Positions 58,938 through 64,000 of a stretch of 64,000 bases of DNA are shown here, piece by piece. Position numbers and translations under genes: made by a program. Below the pieces are notes generated by a model. It saw only the letters and a program-made list of their open reading frames with translations, did no database searches and was not told where the DNA came from. The DNA comes from Sinotaia quadrata (lineage: Eukaryota; Mollusca; Gastropoda; Architaenioglossa; Viviparidae): contig CM054179.1 of assembly GCA_028829895.1 (NCBI GenBank), positions 73,671,663 through 73,735,662 of the forward strand, in the 5' to 3' direction. Numbering within the stretch: the stretch's first letter is position 1; every line of letters starts with the position of its first letter.

Positions 58938-61900
58938 GTTGCAGATTCAATTTGCTAAATAATATGGTTGATGATGGCTGGCGTAAAGTGGGTCGAAGTC
59001 CAGCTAGAGGTGGCAGTAGAGATCATGAGGGAGGTGGTTTTGGTCGTGGTAGACCTGGTAATCGAGGGTCAGGAGAGTCAGAACAAGACAGGACCATTGC
59101 CAGTGTTAGGTAGGCCATGACTATTTAGAAGGGTTTCAATATTTGTTATATAATGCTTTGTGAATAAGTTGCTGGAAATTAATATTTCCCATTCTTTTAA
59201 GAGTAGCTCACTGGAAACTTTTTCACATCAGAAAACATTAGCTGACAAAATGAAATTATGAATTTAAAACAGTGGAAAGCAGTATATTTTAATCTTTATT
59301 TGAAAAAGAATTTCCACTTTGTGCACTAAAAACTTGGGATGTGACTAGCTGTAATCATTACATTCTACTTCTAGAATGGGACTCTCTTGAGAATCATAAT
59401 AATTTTGATTTCTCTTGTTCGATTGGTTCAATTTTTGTTTGCTTATGCACTCATGCAAAAAAAACCCTCAAGGGTGCCAATCACCTGACTCAGCAATTAT
59501 TAGAGGCTTCGTATAAAAAGTAAATATTCATTAAGTTAAAAAATTGTCTTAGGACTTGTTTGTCTCTTCTTTCTTTTAATGTTAGGTGTCCTGTTTGGTG
59601 ATATAGGTCTTCGTTTTTTGTGTTTGGTAGTGTGCATGTGCTTATTCTTAGAGCTTTGTTTTGTACTATTTCTAACGCTTTTATTTTTGGGTTGTCCATG
59701 GCTGTGTACATTGCGCTGCCGTAATCTATGATGGAATAGATTAGAGCTCTGGTGAATGTTAGTAGTGTTTGGGTGTCTGCACCCCATTCTTTCCCCTTTG
59801 TTGCTCTTAGAATGTTAAGTGTTTTGTTGACTTTGGTTAATGTATTTTCTATGTGTTTGCTGAATCTGATGTTTTCGTCGAACGTGATTCCTAAGAATTT
59901 GTGTGTTTTGGAGTATTTTATTTTAGTTTGCTTTAGGTGTAGTGTTGGGTATGTTTTATTTTTGCGGGCTGAGAAGTCTATGGCTGTTGTTTTGTTGGAT
60001 GCCAGATCCAGTCCCCACTTGTCTGTCCAGTCTTCTAGATTTTTTAGAGTCAGTTGCAAAAGTACGTACAAAAGTAAGACCCCTACCCCACTCCCCTCCA
60101 ACTCACAAACATAAGTCACAATAGAGCAGTATATAGATTAAGATACAATAACACACAATATGCACACAAAACAAACAACGAAGCAAAAGCTTGCACGTAC
60201 TGCAGAACAGACAACACAATCGAACACTTCCTACTACAGTGCAATAAATACACTGAGGAAAGGAAAATCATTAGAGCAACAACAGACCTATTCAACTTAC
60301 CATTCACCACCCAAGCACTCCTATACCCCAAAGAACAAATCAAAGTCACGTGCACCTAGCACTAATCACATACAGTTGGAGACAAACACACTCCACCTAC
60401 TATAATATAAAAAAAATAAAAAAATAAAAAAAAACCACCCCCACCAACACACACAAACACACGGACAGTCGAAGCAGTGGGCAATCATGGAGATACAACA
60501 CGCAAACCAAACAACGCACAAACACCCCCCTCCCCTCCTTGAATACCAGAGAAAGGAGTAAGGCCCCACAGGAATCCCCCCAAAACCGAAAACATCAACA
60601 AGATGAAAAGTTTTACAGCAATTCCTGTGGGCGCATAGATAGCGGAACTACTACTACTACTACTACTAAGTTAAAAAATCTGTTCACTTTATATATATCC
60701 ATGAAAATTGAATGTTTTAATGTCAAGTACTAATATTTTAGGGAAATAACATTTTCCATTTTATTTTGTCCTGTTCCATTTGTAAAAATTGTAATTTGAA
60801 ATCACTTCTTGCTTCTCCTTTTTCCAATATTTATTCACTTCATATGAGGACAAAGAGAAGTAACTCACTAAATCAAATGTTTAAATTTGAGCAGATATGC
60901 CATTCTGAATTTATTCAGGAAAATCCATATCTCAGCACTTATTTTCAAAATCCCAGAACATGTACCTATTTCATTTTTTTTTAATCTAGTACATTTAATA
61001 AAATTGTTATGTCTGTTTGATCAAGGCTAACTCTAAAACTATTGGACTGATTTTGATTAGAATTTTACAGTTGTAATCTTTAGTGCCTTTAAATCAAAAT
61101 AGGCTATATAAAATCATTCTATCCCGTAAGAAAACATGCCAGTAACCCTACAAAATTTGAAAATAGTAAAATATATGCACAAAGGGCCATGCCTTATGTA
61201 TGGCATGGTTCAGTGAGTTATAAATCACTCCGACCTTTGCACATTTTGCATCAGATTTACAGCAGCACATGGCAGCATGGATGGAAAAAAAATATATTCA
61301 CAGTTAGCCATCAGATCTTCATGCTCTTGCTAGAGATTTGTAAATTTTGCCAGTACATGAGGAGCATTTGGTTCTGACAAAAATATCTAGTTAACAGTCA
61401 ATATTCTGCTATTACTTTAATGCATACATCAAATTCAAAACAAAATTTCATTATAGCTTTAAAATAAAAATATTTATACTTCGCCATCAGATCTTCATGT
61501 TCTAGTGAGTTGGAAACTTCACCAACACGTGAAAAGCGTTTGGTTCTGTTAAACATTTATAGTTAACTATATTCTGCTATTGCTTTAATGCACAGATCAA
61601 ATTTCAGTCTAGCTTTAAAATAAAATTTGGCATACTGACACTTCAGATTTCCATGACACCTGGATAAAACACATACACACACATGCACACAGACACACAC
61701 ACATACACGCATGCACACATAAACACACACACACATGCATGCACGCACAAACGCATGCCATTTTGGGGTTTCCTGCATTATGGTTCTTTTAAAAAGAATA
61801 CTATAAAATAATTTAACTTTAATTAAGCAATATATTCTGAAAACTGACATTTACATGGACTTATCTAGTTTAAAATAAAGTTAATGAACCTATATTGTTA

Positions 61901-63416
61901 TCAGTTTGTTTGAGAGCAAACTCACTTTGTATGATGTGCAGATATCCTTGCACATATTTAGTAAGCAATCTGCGATTGTTTACATTAATGCAGTTTAATA
62001 TGTTGATGTCAGCATGCATCATTTTGTTCAGCACAAAGTACAGTATGACTTTTGGAAACAAAGAGTATTATCTCCCTCTTCAAACAATGATTTTATTACT
62101 GTTCTTTGGGTTGTTGTAGGCAGTTTTTTGGCTTGGTCTAATACATTTTATACACAGGTAAATTAATTTTTTTAAAACAGCATTATTTACACAAGTTTTT
62201 AATGAAACATTTATATTCTGTAAAAGAACATCAGAGCATGCAAATATAAAAATGTCAGAATTTGAGAGAAAAAAAAAGTAACTAATACTAAATTCTCCTG
62301 CCATATCCTCTCTTAGCACAAAGTTCTTCATTTGCAGAAATGCAAGCAGAGATAATAGTCGTAATAGAGAAAGGCCAGAGACCATCAGGAGTGCCGGTGG
62401 ACCAGATGCTTTGAAAATGTCCTCAGATCAGATTGATACAAAAATCAAAGCTATTGTCGAAGATTATCTTCATGTATTAGATGTGAAAGTAAGTCAAAGC
62501 CATTATTGAATATCTTAATGTACTTGATGTAAAAGTAAGTCAAGTTTATTGTGGAAGAATATCTTTAGTTTTAGATGTAAAAGTGAGTCAAGGCTATTGT
62601 GAAAGAATATCTTTATGAATTAGATGTAAAAGTGAGTCAAGGCTATTGTGGAATATCTTAATGCATTAGCTGTAAAAGTAAGCCAAGGCTATTGTGGAAG
62701 AATATCTTTATGTATTAGACATGAAAGTATGTCAAGGTTATTGTGGAAGAATATCTTCATGTTTTAGATGTAAAAGTGAATCAAGGCTATTGTGGAATAT
62801 CTTAATGCATTAGATGTGAAAGTAACCCAGGGCTATTGTGGAAGAATATCTTCACTCATTAAATGTGAAAGAAAGTCAAATCTATTGTGGAAGAATATGT
62901 TCATGTATTAGACCCGCAGGGTAGCTTTCAAATGTATGACGATTCATTTTTATAAATTCATGCAAAGCTCTTGTAGCCCTATTTACTATGAACAGCATTT
63001 CAACTAATTCTGTCTGAGCTGACACTGCTTCACTTCATAAAAGATTCTCTTGAAAACTTACTTATTTTATCTATATCGATGTACATTGCTCTTTACTCAT
63101 AATTTTTTAATTTGCACAAAAACGTTATTTATTGTTTTTATTCTGAGAAATTCATGATAATGTGTAAACATGCTAGAGTGACATTTTCTTGAACTGTGGT
63201 CAACAATTTTTGAATATAAATTTCTTAATATATTTTGTTTATGCAGGAAGCTACAGATTGTGTGGCTGAGTGGCAAAATTTGGATCCAAGTACATTTGTG
63301 GGCACGGTAATGAATCTGGTCTTAGAACGTTCTTCTCAAGCACGACTTCACATTGGTGAATTTTTGTTTCATCTGATTAAAAGTAAAGTCCTTGACATGA
63401 AGTCACTCTTGAATGG
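38734..63416 (+). CDS. eIF4G: eIF4G copy B, central part of gene (MIF4G, linker, MA3 start), continues past window
   Basis: Gene span with thirteen exons (the first probable, the rest confident) that join in phase into 605 codons. It holds the whole MIF4G domain (about 229 residues over 40680-53174) that binds eIF4A, eIF3 and RNA, then the same linker exons as copy A, and the first MA3 exons. Remaining MA3 and W2 exons must lie right of 64000. Signature pieces: [96 protein letters not shown]. Some usually conserved MIF4G positions differ ([12 protein letters not shown] where animals mostly have EPNFSVAYANMC-like sequence; [10 protein letters not shown] for KTSSRIRFM). Introns carry young repeats. 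No frame-breaking change was seen. Confidence 0.92.
39570..39782 (+). CDS. eIF4G: eIF4G copy B exon: pre-MIF4G basic segment
   Basis: Acceptor gcatcag. The donor is probably the weak GTTGGT at 39783, which keeps phase 0; an alternative GTGAAG at 39778 would break the frame to the next exon. It encodes a Ser/Lys/Gln-rich stretch, then [20 protein letters not shown] and [13 protein letters not shown], matching the eIF4G 'RKII....DVQLHKAE.AWKP...AADKD' block just before MIF4G. Confidence 0.88.
39783..40679. other. eIF4G: intron of eIF4G copy B, nothing recognised
   Basis: 0.9 kb, AT-rich, with no feature beyond the splice sites. Confidence 0.5.
40680..40817 (+). CDS. eIF4G: eIF4G copy B exon: MIF4G domain start
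   Basis: Acceptor gacctcag, donor GTAAAA, phase 0 to 0, 46 codons. It encodes [42 protein letters not shown]. It follows the family pattern 'LFR.VR.ILNKLTPQ.F..L......I.TEERL.GVIDLIFEKA'. Confidence 0.96.
41525..41761. mobile_element. hAT MITE, left of a tandem pair
   Basis: Begins CAGTGGTCCCTAGTCTAGTA and ends in the complement of an ATGATCCCAACC-type end. Flanked by ctttagag at 41517-41524 and 41762-41769. Its left 60 bp resemble the MITE at 53712 (GAGTGCTATGGTGCCTGCC against GAGCACCATGGTCGCCCGC), so both are of one family. The right end is degraded. Confidence 0.7.
41770..42115. mobile_element. hAT MITE, right of a tandem pair
   Basis: Starts CAGCAATTTTCATCTTTTTT and its other end, on the minus strand, is CAGTGTTTTTCAACCAATGT. 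Flanked by ctttagag (41762-41769) and ctttagaa (42116-42123). It uses the same 8-bp target as the element to its left. Confidence 0.75.
42130..42890 (+). repeat. 40-bp minisatellite in MIF4G intron
   Basis: Regular 40-bp units in the centre, for example aggtctctgg starting at 42411, 42451 and 42491, with the core ctacactggaagtcaccatt. Units are more degraded at both edges, with shorter 24-28 bp variants at 42660-42750. About 17 units in all. Long frames through it are a by-product of the repeat, not genes. Confidence 0.9.
43640..43895 (+). repeat. 27-bp minisatellite in MIF4G intron
   Basis: Repeats of tttgatctaatcttcagttt plus gcatcat, three of them nearly identical (43800-43880), with earlier diverged ones. 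Confidence 0.85.
44020..44043 (+). repeat. (AC)n microsatellite
   Basis: Twelve uninterrupted AC units. Confidence 0.95.
44044..44870. other. eIF4G: intron of eIF4G copy B, nothing recognised
   Basis: No gene or mobile element recognised. A 63-codon frame at 44282-44473 has no known motif. Confidence 0.4.
44877..45196 (+). repeat. two-length tandem array, left part (interrupted by LTR element)
   Basis: Units begin ttgaatattgaactcttgtg. A long unit of 74 bp and a short unit of 55 bp share both ends; the long one has an extra 19-base piece around tacagtgtattaag. Order here: long, long, short, long, then the first part of a short unit cut by the LTR element at 45197. The array resumes at 48890. 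Confidence 0.92.
45197..46135 (+). repeat. left long terminal repeat
   Basis: 939 bp, TG...CA. Small reverse-strand frames inside it appear identically in the right LTR and have no known motif. Confidence 0.95.
46140..46157 (+). promoter_or_regulatory. reverse-transcription primer binding site
   Basis: TGGCGCTGCGAGCAGGAT, four bases after the LTR. Its complement ends GCGCCA, like the 3' end plus CCA of a tRNA. The sequence resembles the acceptor end of animal serine tRNAs (CCTGCTC.CAGCG). The tRNA identity is an inference. Confidence 0.75.
46226..46657 (+). repeat. GC-rich 108-bp array inside the LTR element (4 units)
   Basis: Four units of exactly 108 bp (gcagagaggg at 46233, 46341, 46449 and 46557). 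The unit length is a multiple of three and GC-rich, so several frames stay open on both strands. One + frame repeats [19 protein letters not shown]; one minus frame spans 46077-46718. Composition contrasts sharply with the AT-rich surroundings. No known gag domain is visible. Confidence 0.92.
46660..47940 (+). other. inner region of the LTR element, non-coding
   Basis: No gag, protease, reverse transcriptase or integrase motif. Two stretches are related to each other (47490-47600 and 47670-47720, with ggggaggagcttaaaagcac and ggggaggagcctaaaagcaa). Confidence 0.6.
47938..47952 (+). promoter_or_regulatory. polypurine tract
   Basis: AGTAGGGGGGAATAA immediately before the right LTR, the usual primer site for second-strand synthesis. 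Confidence 0.8.
47953..48889 (+). repeat. right long terminal repeat
   Basis: 937 bp, nearly identical to 45197-46135 with a constant offset of 2756 bases. Confidence 0.95.
48890..49352 (+). repeat. two-length tandem array, right part
   Basis: It resumes with atacagttaaagaacagg, the tail of the unit split by the LTR element, then long and short units alternate (L S L S L S S) up to about 49352. Same units as 44877-45196. Confidence 0.92.
49877..49939 (+). CDS. eIF4G: eIF4G copy B exon: MIF4G, VAYANMC
   Basis: Acceptor ttttcag, donor GTGAGT, 21 codons, phase 0 to 0. It encodes [28 protein letters not shown] is invariant in animal eIF4G. The five residues before it differ from the usual EPNFS. 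Confidence 0.94.
50105..50475 (+). repeat. 30-bp minisatellite in MIF4G intron
   Basis: About twelve units of catttttagtgatgtgggat plus atatgtacaa, some slightly shortened. Confidence 0.92.
50480..52031. other. eIF4G: intron of eIF4G copy B, nothing recognised
   Basis: AT-rich. A reverse frame at 51679-51912 has no known motif. Confidence 0.45.
52032..52178 (+). CDS. eIF4G: eIF4G copy B exon: MIF4G
   Basis: Acceptor ctctcag, donor GTAATT, 49 codons, phase 0 to 0. It encodes [20 protein letters not shown] followed by [10 protein letters not shown], matching 'LKVP......VNFRKLLLNRCQKEFEKD'. Confidence 0.95.
52676..52909 (+). CDS. eIF4G: eIF4G copy B exon: MIF4G core
   Basis: Acceptor agtttcag, donor GTAATA, 78 codons, phase 0 to 0. 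It encodes [40 protein letters not shown] and [18 protein letters not shown]. This is the most conserved eIF4G block and shows essentially no loss. Confidence 0.97.
53070..53174 (+). CDS. eIF4G: eIF4G copy B exon: MIF4G end
   Basis: Acceptor gttttag, donor GTAATC, 35 codons, phase 0 to 0. It encodes [20 protein letters not shown] and [15 protein letters not shown]. The family has 'KKTSSRIRFMLQDVLDLR' here, so the Thr-Ser before Ser-Arg is replaced in this copy. Confidence 0.96.
53555..54455 (+). repeat. satellite-like tandem repeat, about 170-bp units (locus 2)
   Basis: Units with ggccagctttatgttgca at 53971, 54139 and 54311, with 168-172 bp spacing, and diverged pieces to the left (53570-53710). 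Same family as 27750-28130. A MITE has inserted at 53712-53908. Confidence 0.82.
53712..53908. mobile_element. hAT MITE (197 bp) inside the satellite
   Basis: Ends CAGGGGTCACCAACACAGTG and, on the other strand, CAGGGGTCACCAACCTCTTT. 8-bp flanks cactatag (53704-53711) and tgctatag (53909-53916) have central TA. It has no coding capacity. Confidence 0.9.
54500..56030. other. eIF4G: intron of eIF4G copy B, nothing recognised
   Basis: Very AT-rich. No gene or element was recognised. Confidence 0.45.
56036..56290 (+). repeat. 121-bp tandem duplication in intron
   Basis: ttcttagtgcaggaggtctt occurs at 56034 and 56155, each followed by a GGTGGT run, ccattttttctcctcaagaa or its close variant, and a tgttaacagtt block. 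A third partial unit starts near 56282. Confidence 0.85.
56596..56758 (+). CDS. eIF4G: eIF4G copy B exon: NNWVPRR / TIDQIHKEA linker start
   Basis: Acceptor tataaag, donor GTACGT, phase 0 to 1. Same length as copy A 5334-5496, with about six differences by eye. The Gly/Arg end reads [11 protein letters not shown] rather than HGGGRGKGGKG. Confidence 0.94.
57496..57590 (+). CDS. eIF4G: eIF4G copy B exon: [11 protein letters not shown] linker
   Basis: Acceptor ctaaag, donor GTAGAT, phase 1 to 0. It encodes [19 protein letters not shown] and ends PIDLKLSR. It is nine bases shorter than in copy A, in frame. The preceding intron ends share a 60-base block with copy A (catttatgaaaacacttgta). Confidence 0.93.
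58400..58527 (+). CDS. eIF4G: eIF4G copy B exon: Gly/Arg-rich linker
   Basis: Acceptor atatgcag, donor GTAAGG, phase 0 to 2. It encodes [20 protein letters not shown] followed by [11 protein letters not shown]. The same length as copy A (128 bases) but with many amino-acid changes, including loss of Gly and gain of Cys and Arg. Confidence 0.9.
58902..58931 (+). repeat. (TC)15 microsatellite forming the polypyrimidine tract of an acceptor
   Basis: Fifteen TC units ending 13 bases before the acceptor AG of the exon at 58945. Copy A has no such run in the same place (tatcatatataatttttgttgcag type). Confidence 0.95.
58945..59109 (+). CDS. eIF4G: eIF4G copy B exon: RFNLLNN, RGG-rich linker
   Basis: Acceptor ttgttgcag, donor GTAGGC, phase 2 to 2. 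It encodes [20 protein letters not shown], then a richer Arg-Gly segment ([20 protein letters not shown]) than copy A. The DDGW pattern suggests that B is closer to the ancestral form here. Confidence 0.91.
59546..60070 (-). pseudogene. LINE reverse transcriptase fragment (inverted part)
   Basis: The minus strand reads [20 protein letters not shown] then [20 protein letters not shown] and [16 protein letters not shown], followed by [13 protein letters not shown]. These are the familiar late-RT and thumb motifs of Jockey/I-like LINEs (W..KWGL, FLG..FD, L..S...YG). The fragment is open but has no start and no N-terminal RT core. The family assignment is approximate. Confidence 0.88.
60120..60359 (+). 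pseudogene. LINE C-terminal zinc-knuckle fragment (3' part)
   Basis: The + frame reads [20 protein letters not shown], then [20 protein letters not shown] and YTEERKII, ending at TAG (60357-60359). The C-x2-C...H-x4-C knuckle is typical of the C-terminus of Jockey/I-like LINE ORF2. It is followed by an A-rich and C-rich 3' UTR and the (CTA)n tail. About 100 or more residues between this and the inverted fragment are missing. Confidence 0.85.
60690..61250. other. eIF4G: intron of eIF4G copy B, nothing recognised
   Basis: AT-rich. A 72-codon frame at 60766-60984 has no known motif. Confidence 0.4.
61300..61660 (+). repeat. tandem repeat, about 177-bp units
   Basis: Units contain gccatcagatcttcatg (61306 and 61483), then a 'gcatttggttctg' block, tattctgctattactttaat and tagctttaaaataaaa. 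Two clear units and a third partial one begin near 61645. Confidence 0.8.
61668..61758 (+). repeat. (CA)-rich low-complexity tract
   Basis: Alternating purine-pyrimidine CACA/CATG-rich tract of about 90 bases. Alternation of this kind can favour Z-DNA. Long frames through it are artefacts. Confidence 0.9.
62338..62488 (+). CDS. eIF4G: eIF4G copy B exon: linker end and first MA3 helix
   Basis: Acceptor atttgcag, donor GTAAGT, phase 2 to 0. It encodes [20 protein letters not shown] and [13 protein letters not shown]. Compared with copy A it lacks the first 45 bases (15 codons) right after the acceptor and has two extra codons (ETI region). The reading frame is kept. It is followed by a tandem array made of its own 3' end. 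Confidence 0.93.
62489..62935 (+). repeat. tandem array of the exon 3' end with its 5' splice site (about 9 units)
   Basis: Units of 42-49 bp repeat the exon's last 40 bases together with its donor: core ggctattgtggaagaatatc, then cat or aat, ttagatgtaaaagtgagtca. Donor-position sequences in order: gtaagt, gtgagt, gtgagt, gtaagc, gtatgt, gtgaat, gtaacc, gaaagt. The last unit ends acccgcaggg, aligning with the end of copy A's single extra unit (acctgcaagtg). Reading past the first donor meets a stop within seven codons, unlike copy A. Confidence 0.9.
63247..63416 (+). CDS. eIF4G: eIF4G copy B exon: MA3 domain core (last exon in window)
   Basis: Acceptor ttatgcag, donor GTAAGT, phase 0 to 2. 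It encodes [20 protein letters not shown] and [20 protein letters not shown], ending SLLNG. It differs from copy A mainly at silent sites; amino-acid changes are Leu to Pro, Val to Ile and Ile to Val. The next exon would lie beyond 64000. Confidence 0.95.
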
Positions 63417-64000
63417 GTAAGTTTCATCAGAATTTTAAAATATTACAAGTCATAAATGGTATACAACTTTCTTGTACTCCGAGTGCATATTACATTTTAT
63501 GTTCTCATCATATAGTTACACTTTTGTTGAACTTTTAATATTTATAAGCATACAAATCTCTGGTTATAGTAAAAGCATTTGTAAAACATTGAGGATCCTC
63601 CTCAAATTTTATATATATATTTAAGTTTACTTTGCTGTAGAGAAGCTATGTTCAGTATAAGTTTGGAATATCTCGTCTAGTTTTAATTTTATTAATTTTT
63701 ATTTACATATAAATATGAAATATGTGACATTTGTAAATTTGTTAAAAATTTAATATGCAAGGTAAAATTATGAAAATAATTTAATTTTTCATATTATCAT
63801 GAATAATATGAAAACTCATGACTAATTAAGGATAAAAACACATTTTATTTTGTTTCAATTTATTCTATACCAGTTAAAATTAAAGATCCAAATTATAAAC
63901 ATTGTTAATTTTATCAGGTGCTCTCACATCCATACAAGAATAAACATATAATACTACAGTTATAATCACAGAGTACAACATAAATATAATTTTTTTTTTT
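63417..64000. other. eIF4G: intron of eIF4G copy B, to window end
   Basis: AT-rich. Weakly alignable to the intron after 10446 of copy A (aatttgttaaaaatttaata at 63737). The window ends in a T-run. Confidence 0.6.

Larger units (their letters stand above)
59545..60666 (+). mobile_element. 5'-inverted non-LTR retrotransposon (LINE) with 13-bp target duplication
   Basis: A 1.12 kb insertion flanked by taagttaaaaaat at 59532-59544 and 60667-60679. The right part (about 60076-60666) is the element's 3' end in + orientation, ending in a (CTA)n tail. The left part (59545 to about 60075) is an upstream piece of the same type of element in the opposite orientation. This head-to-head layout is the known product of twin priming during LINE insertion. 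It is absent from the matching intron of copy A. Confidence 0.88.

Noticed and set aside
61563..61850. 95-codon minus-strand frame rich in Cys and Val
   Set aside because: Its centre is the translated CA-rich simple repeat.
1..64000. tRNA, rRNA, snRNA genes, CRISPR arrays, bacterial operons
   Set aside because: None seen. The window is eukaryotic intron-rich DNA and tandem repeats lack the spacer layout of CRISPR.

Overview
This is animal nuclear DNA: AT-rich, with long introns, GT-AG splice sites and a heavy load of degraded transposons. The only host gene I recognise is eukaryotic translation initiation factor 4G (eIF4G), the scaffold of the cap-binding complex. Intron sizes, exon sequence and the repeats (hAT, Tc1/mariner, a non-LTR retrotransposon with a C-terminal zinc knuckle, short-internal-region LTR element) suggest an invertebrate such as a mollusc or chelicerate. 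I cannot place it more precisely from the sequence alone.

The gene is present twice in the same orientation. Copy A occupies 5334-20210: twelve exons, phase-consistent end to end, encode the linker after MIF4G, the MA3 (HEAT-2) domain and the C-terminal W2/HEAT-3 domain with its stop codon. Its MIF4G exons must lie left of the window. Copy B starts at about 38.7 kb and runs off the right edge: twelve confident exons and one probable one encode the segment after the eIF4E-binding region, a complete MIF4G domain, the linker and the first MA3 exon. Where the copies overlap (linker to first MA3 exon) exon order, phases and many intron flanks match, so this is a tandem segmental duplication. The MA3 exon and the first linker exon are conserved; the other linker exons have diverged, with in-frame deletions in B.

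Layout: 1-3.6 kb, two hAT transposons, one with a retrotransposon fragment inside; 3.6-5.3 kb, intron of copy A with an old repeat; 5.3-21.5 kb, copy A and its 3' UTR, with a Tc1/mariner relic in one intron; 21.5-38.7 kb, intergenic or 5'-intronic DNA with hAT elements, a satellite-like repeat and a Gypsy pol remnant; 38.7-64 kb, copy B, whose introns hold several minisatellites, hAT MITEs, a very young 3.7 kb LTR element inside a two-length tandem array, and a 5'-inverted LINE with clean target-site duplications.

The most interesting structures are: (1) at the exon that opens the MA3 domain, the exon end plus its 5' splice site has been tandemly multiplied, once and in frame in copy A and about nine times in copy B; (2) the tandem eIF4G pair with no recognisable N-terminal exons found between the two copies; (3) hAT target-site duplications that all carry TA in the middle, the signature of the Buster group.
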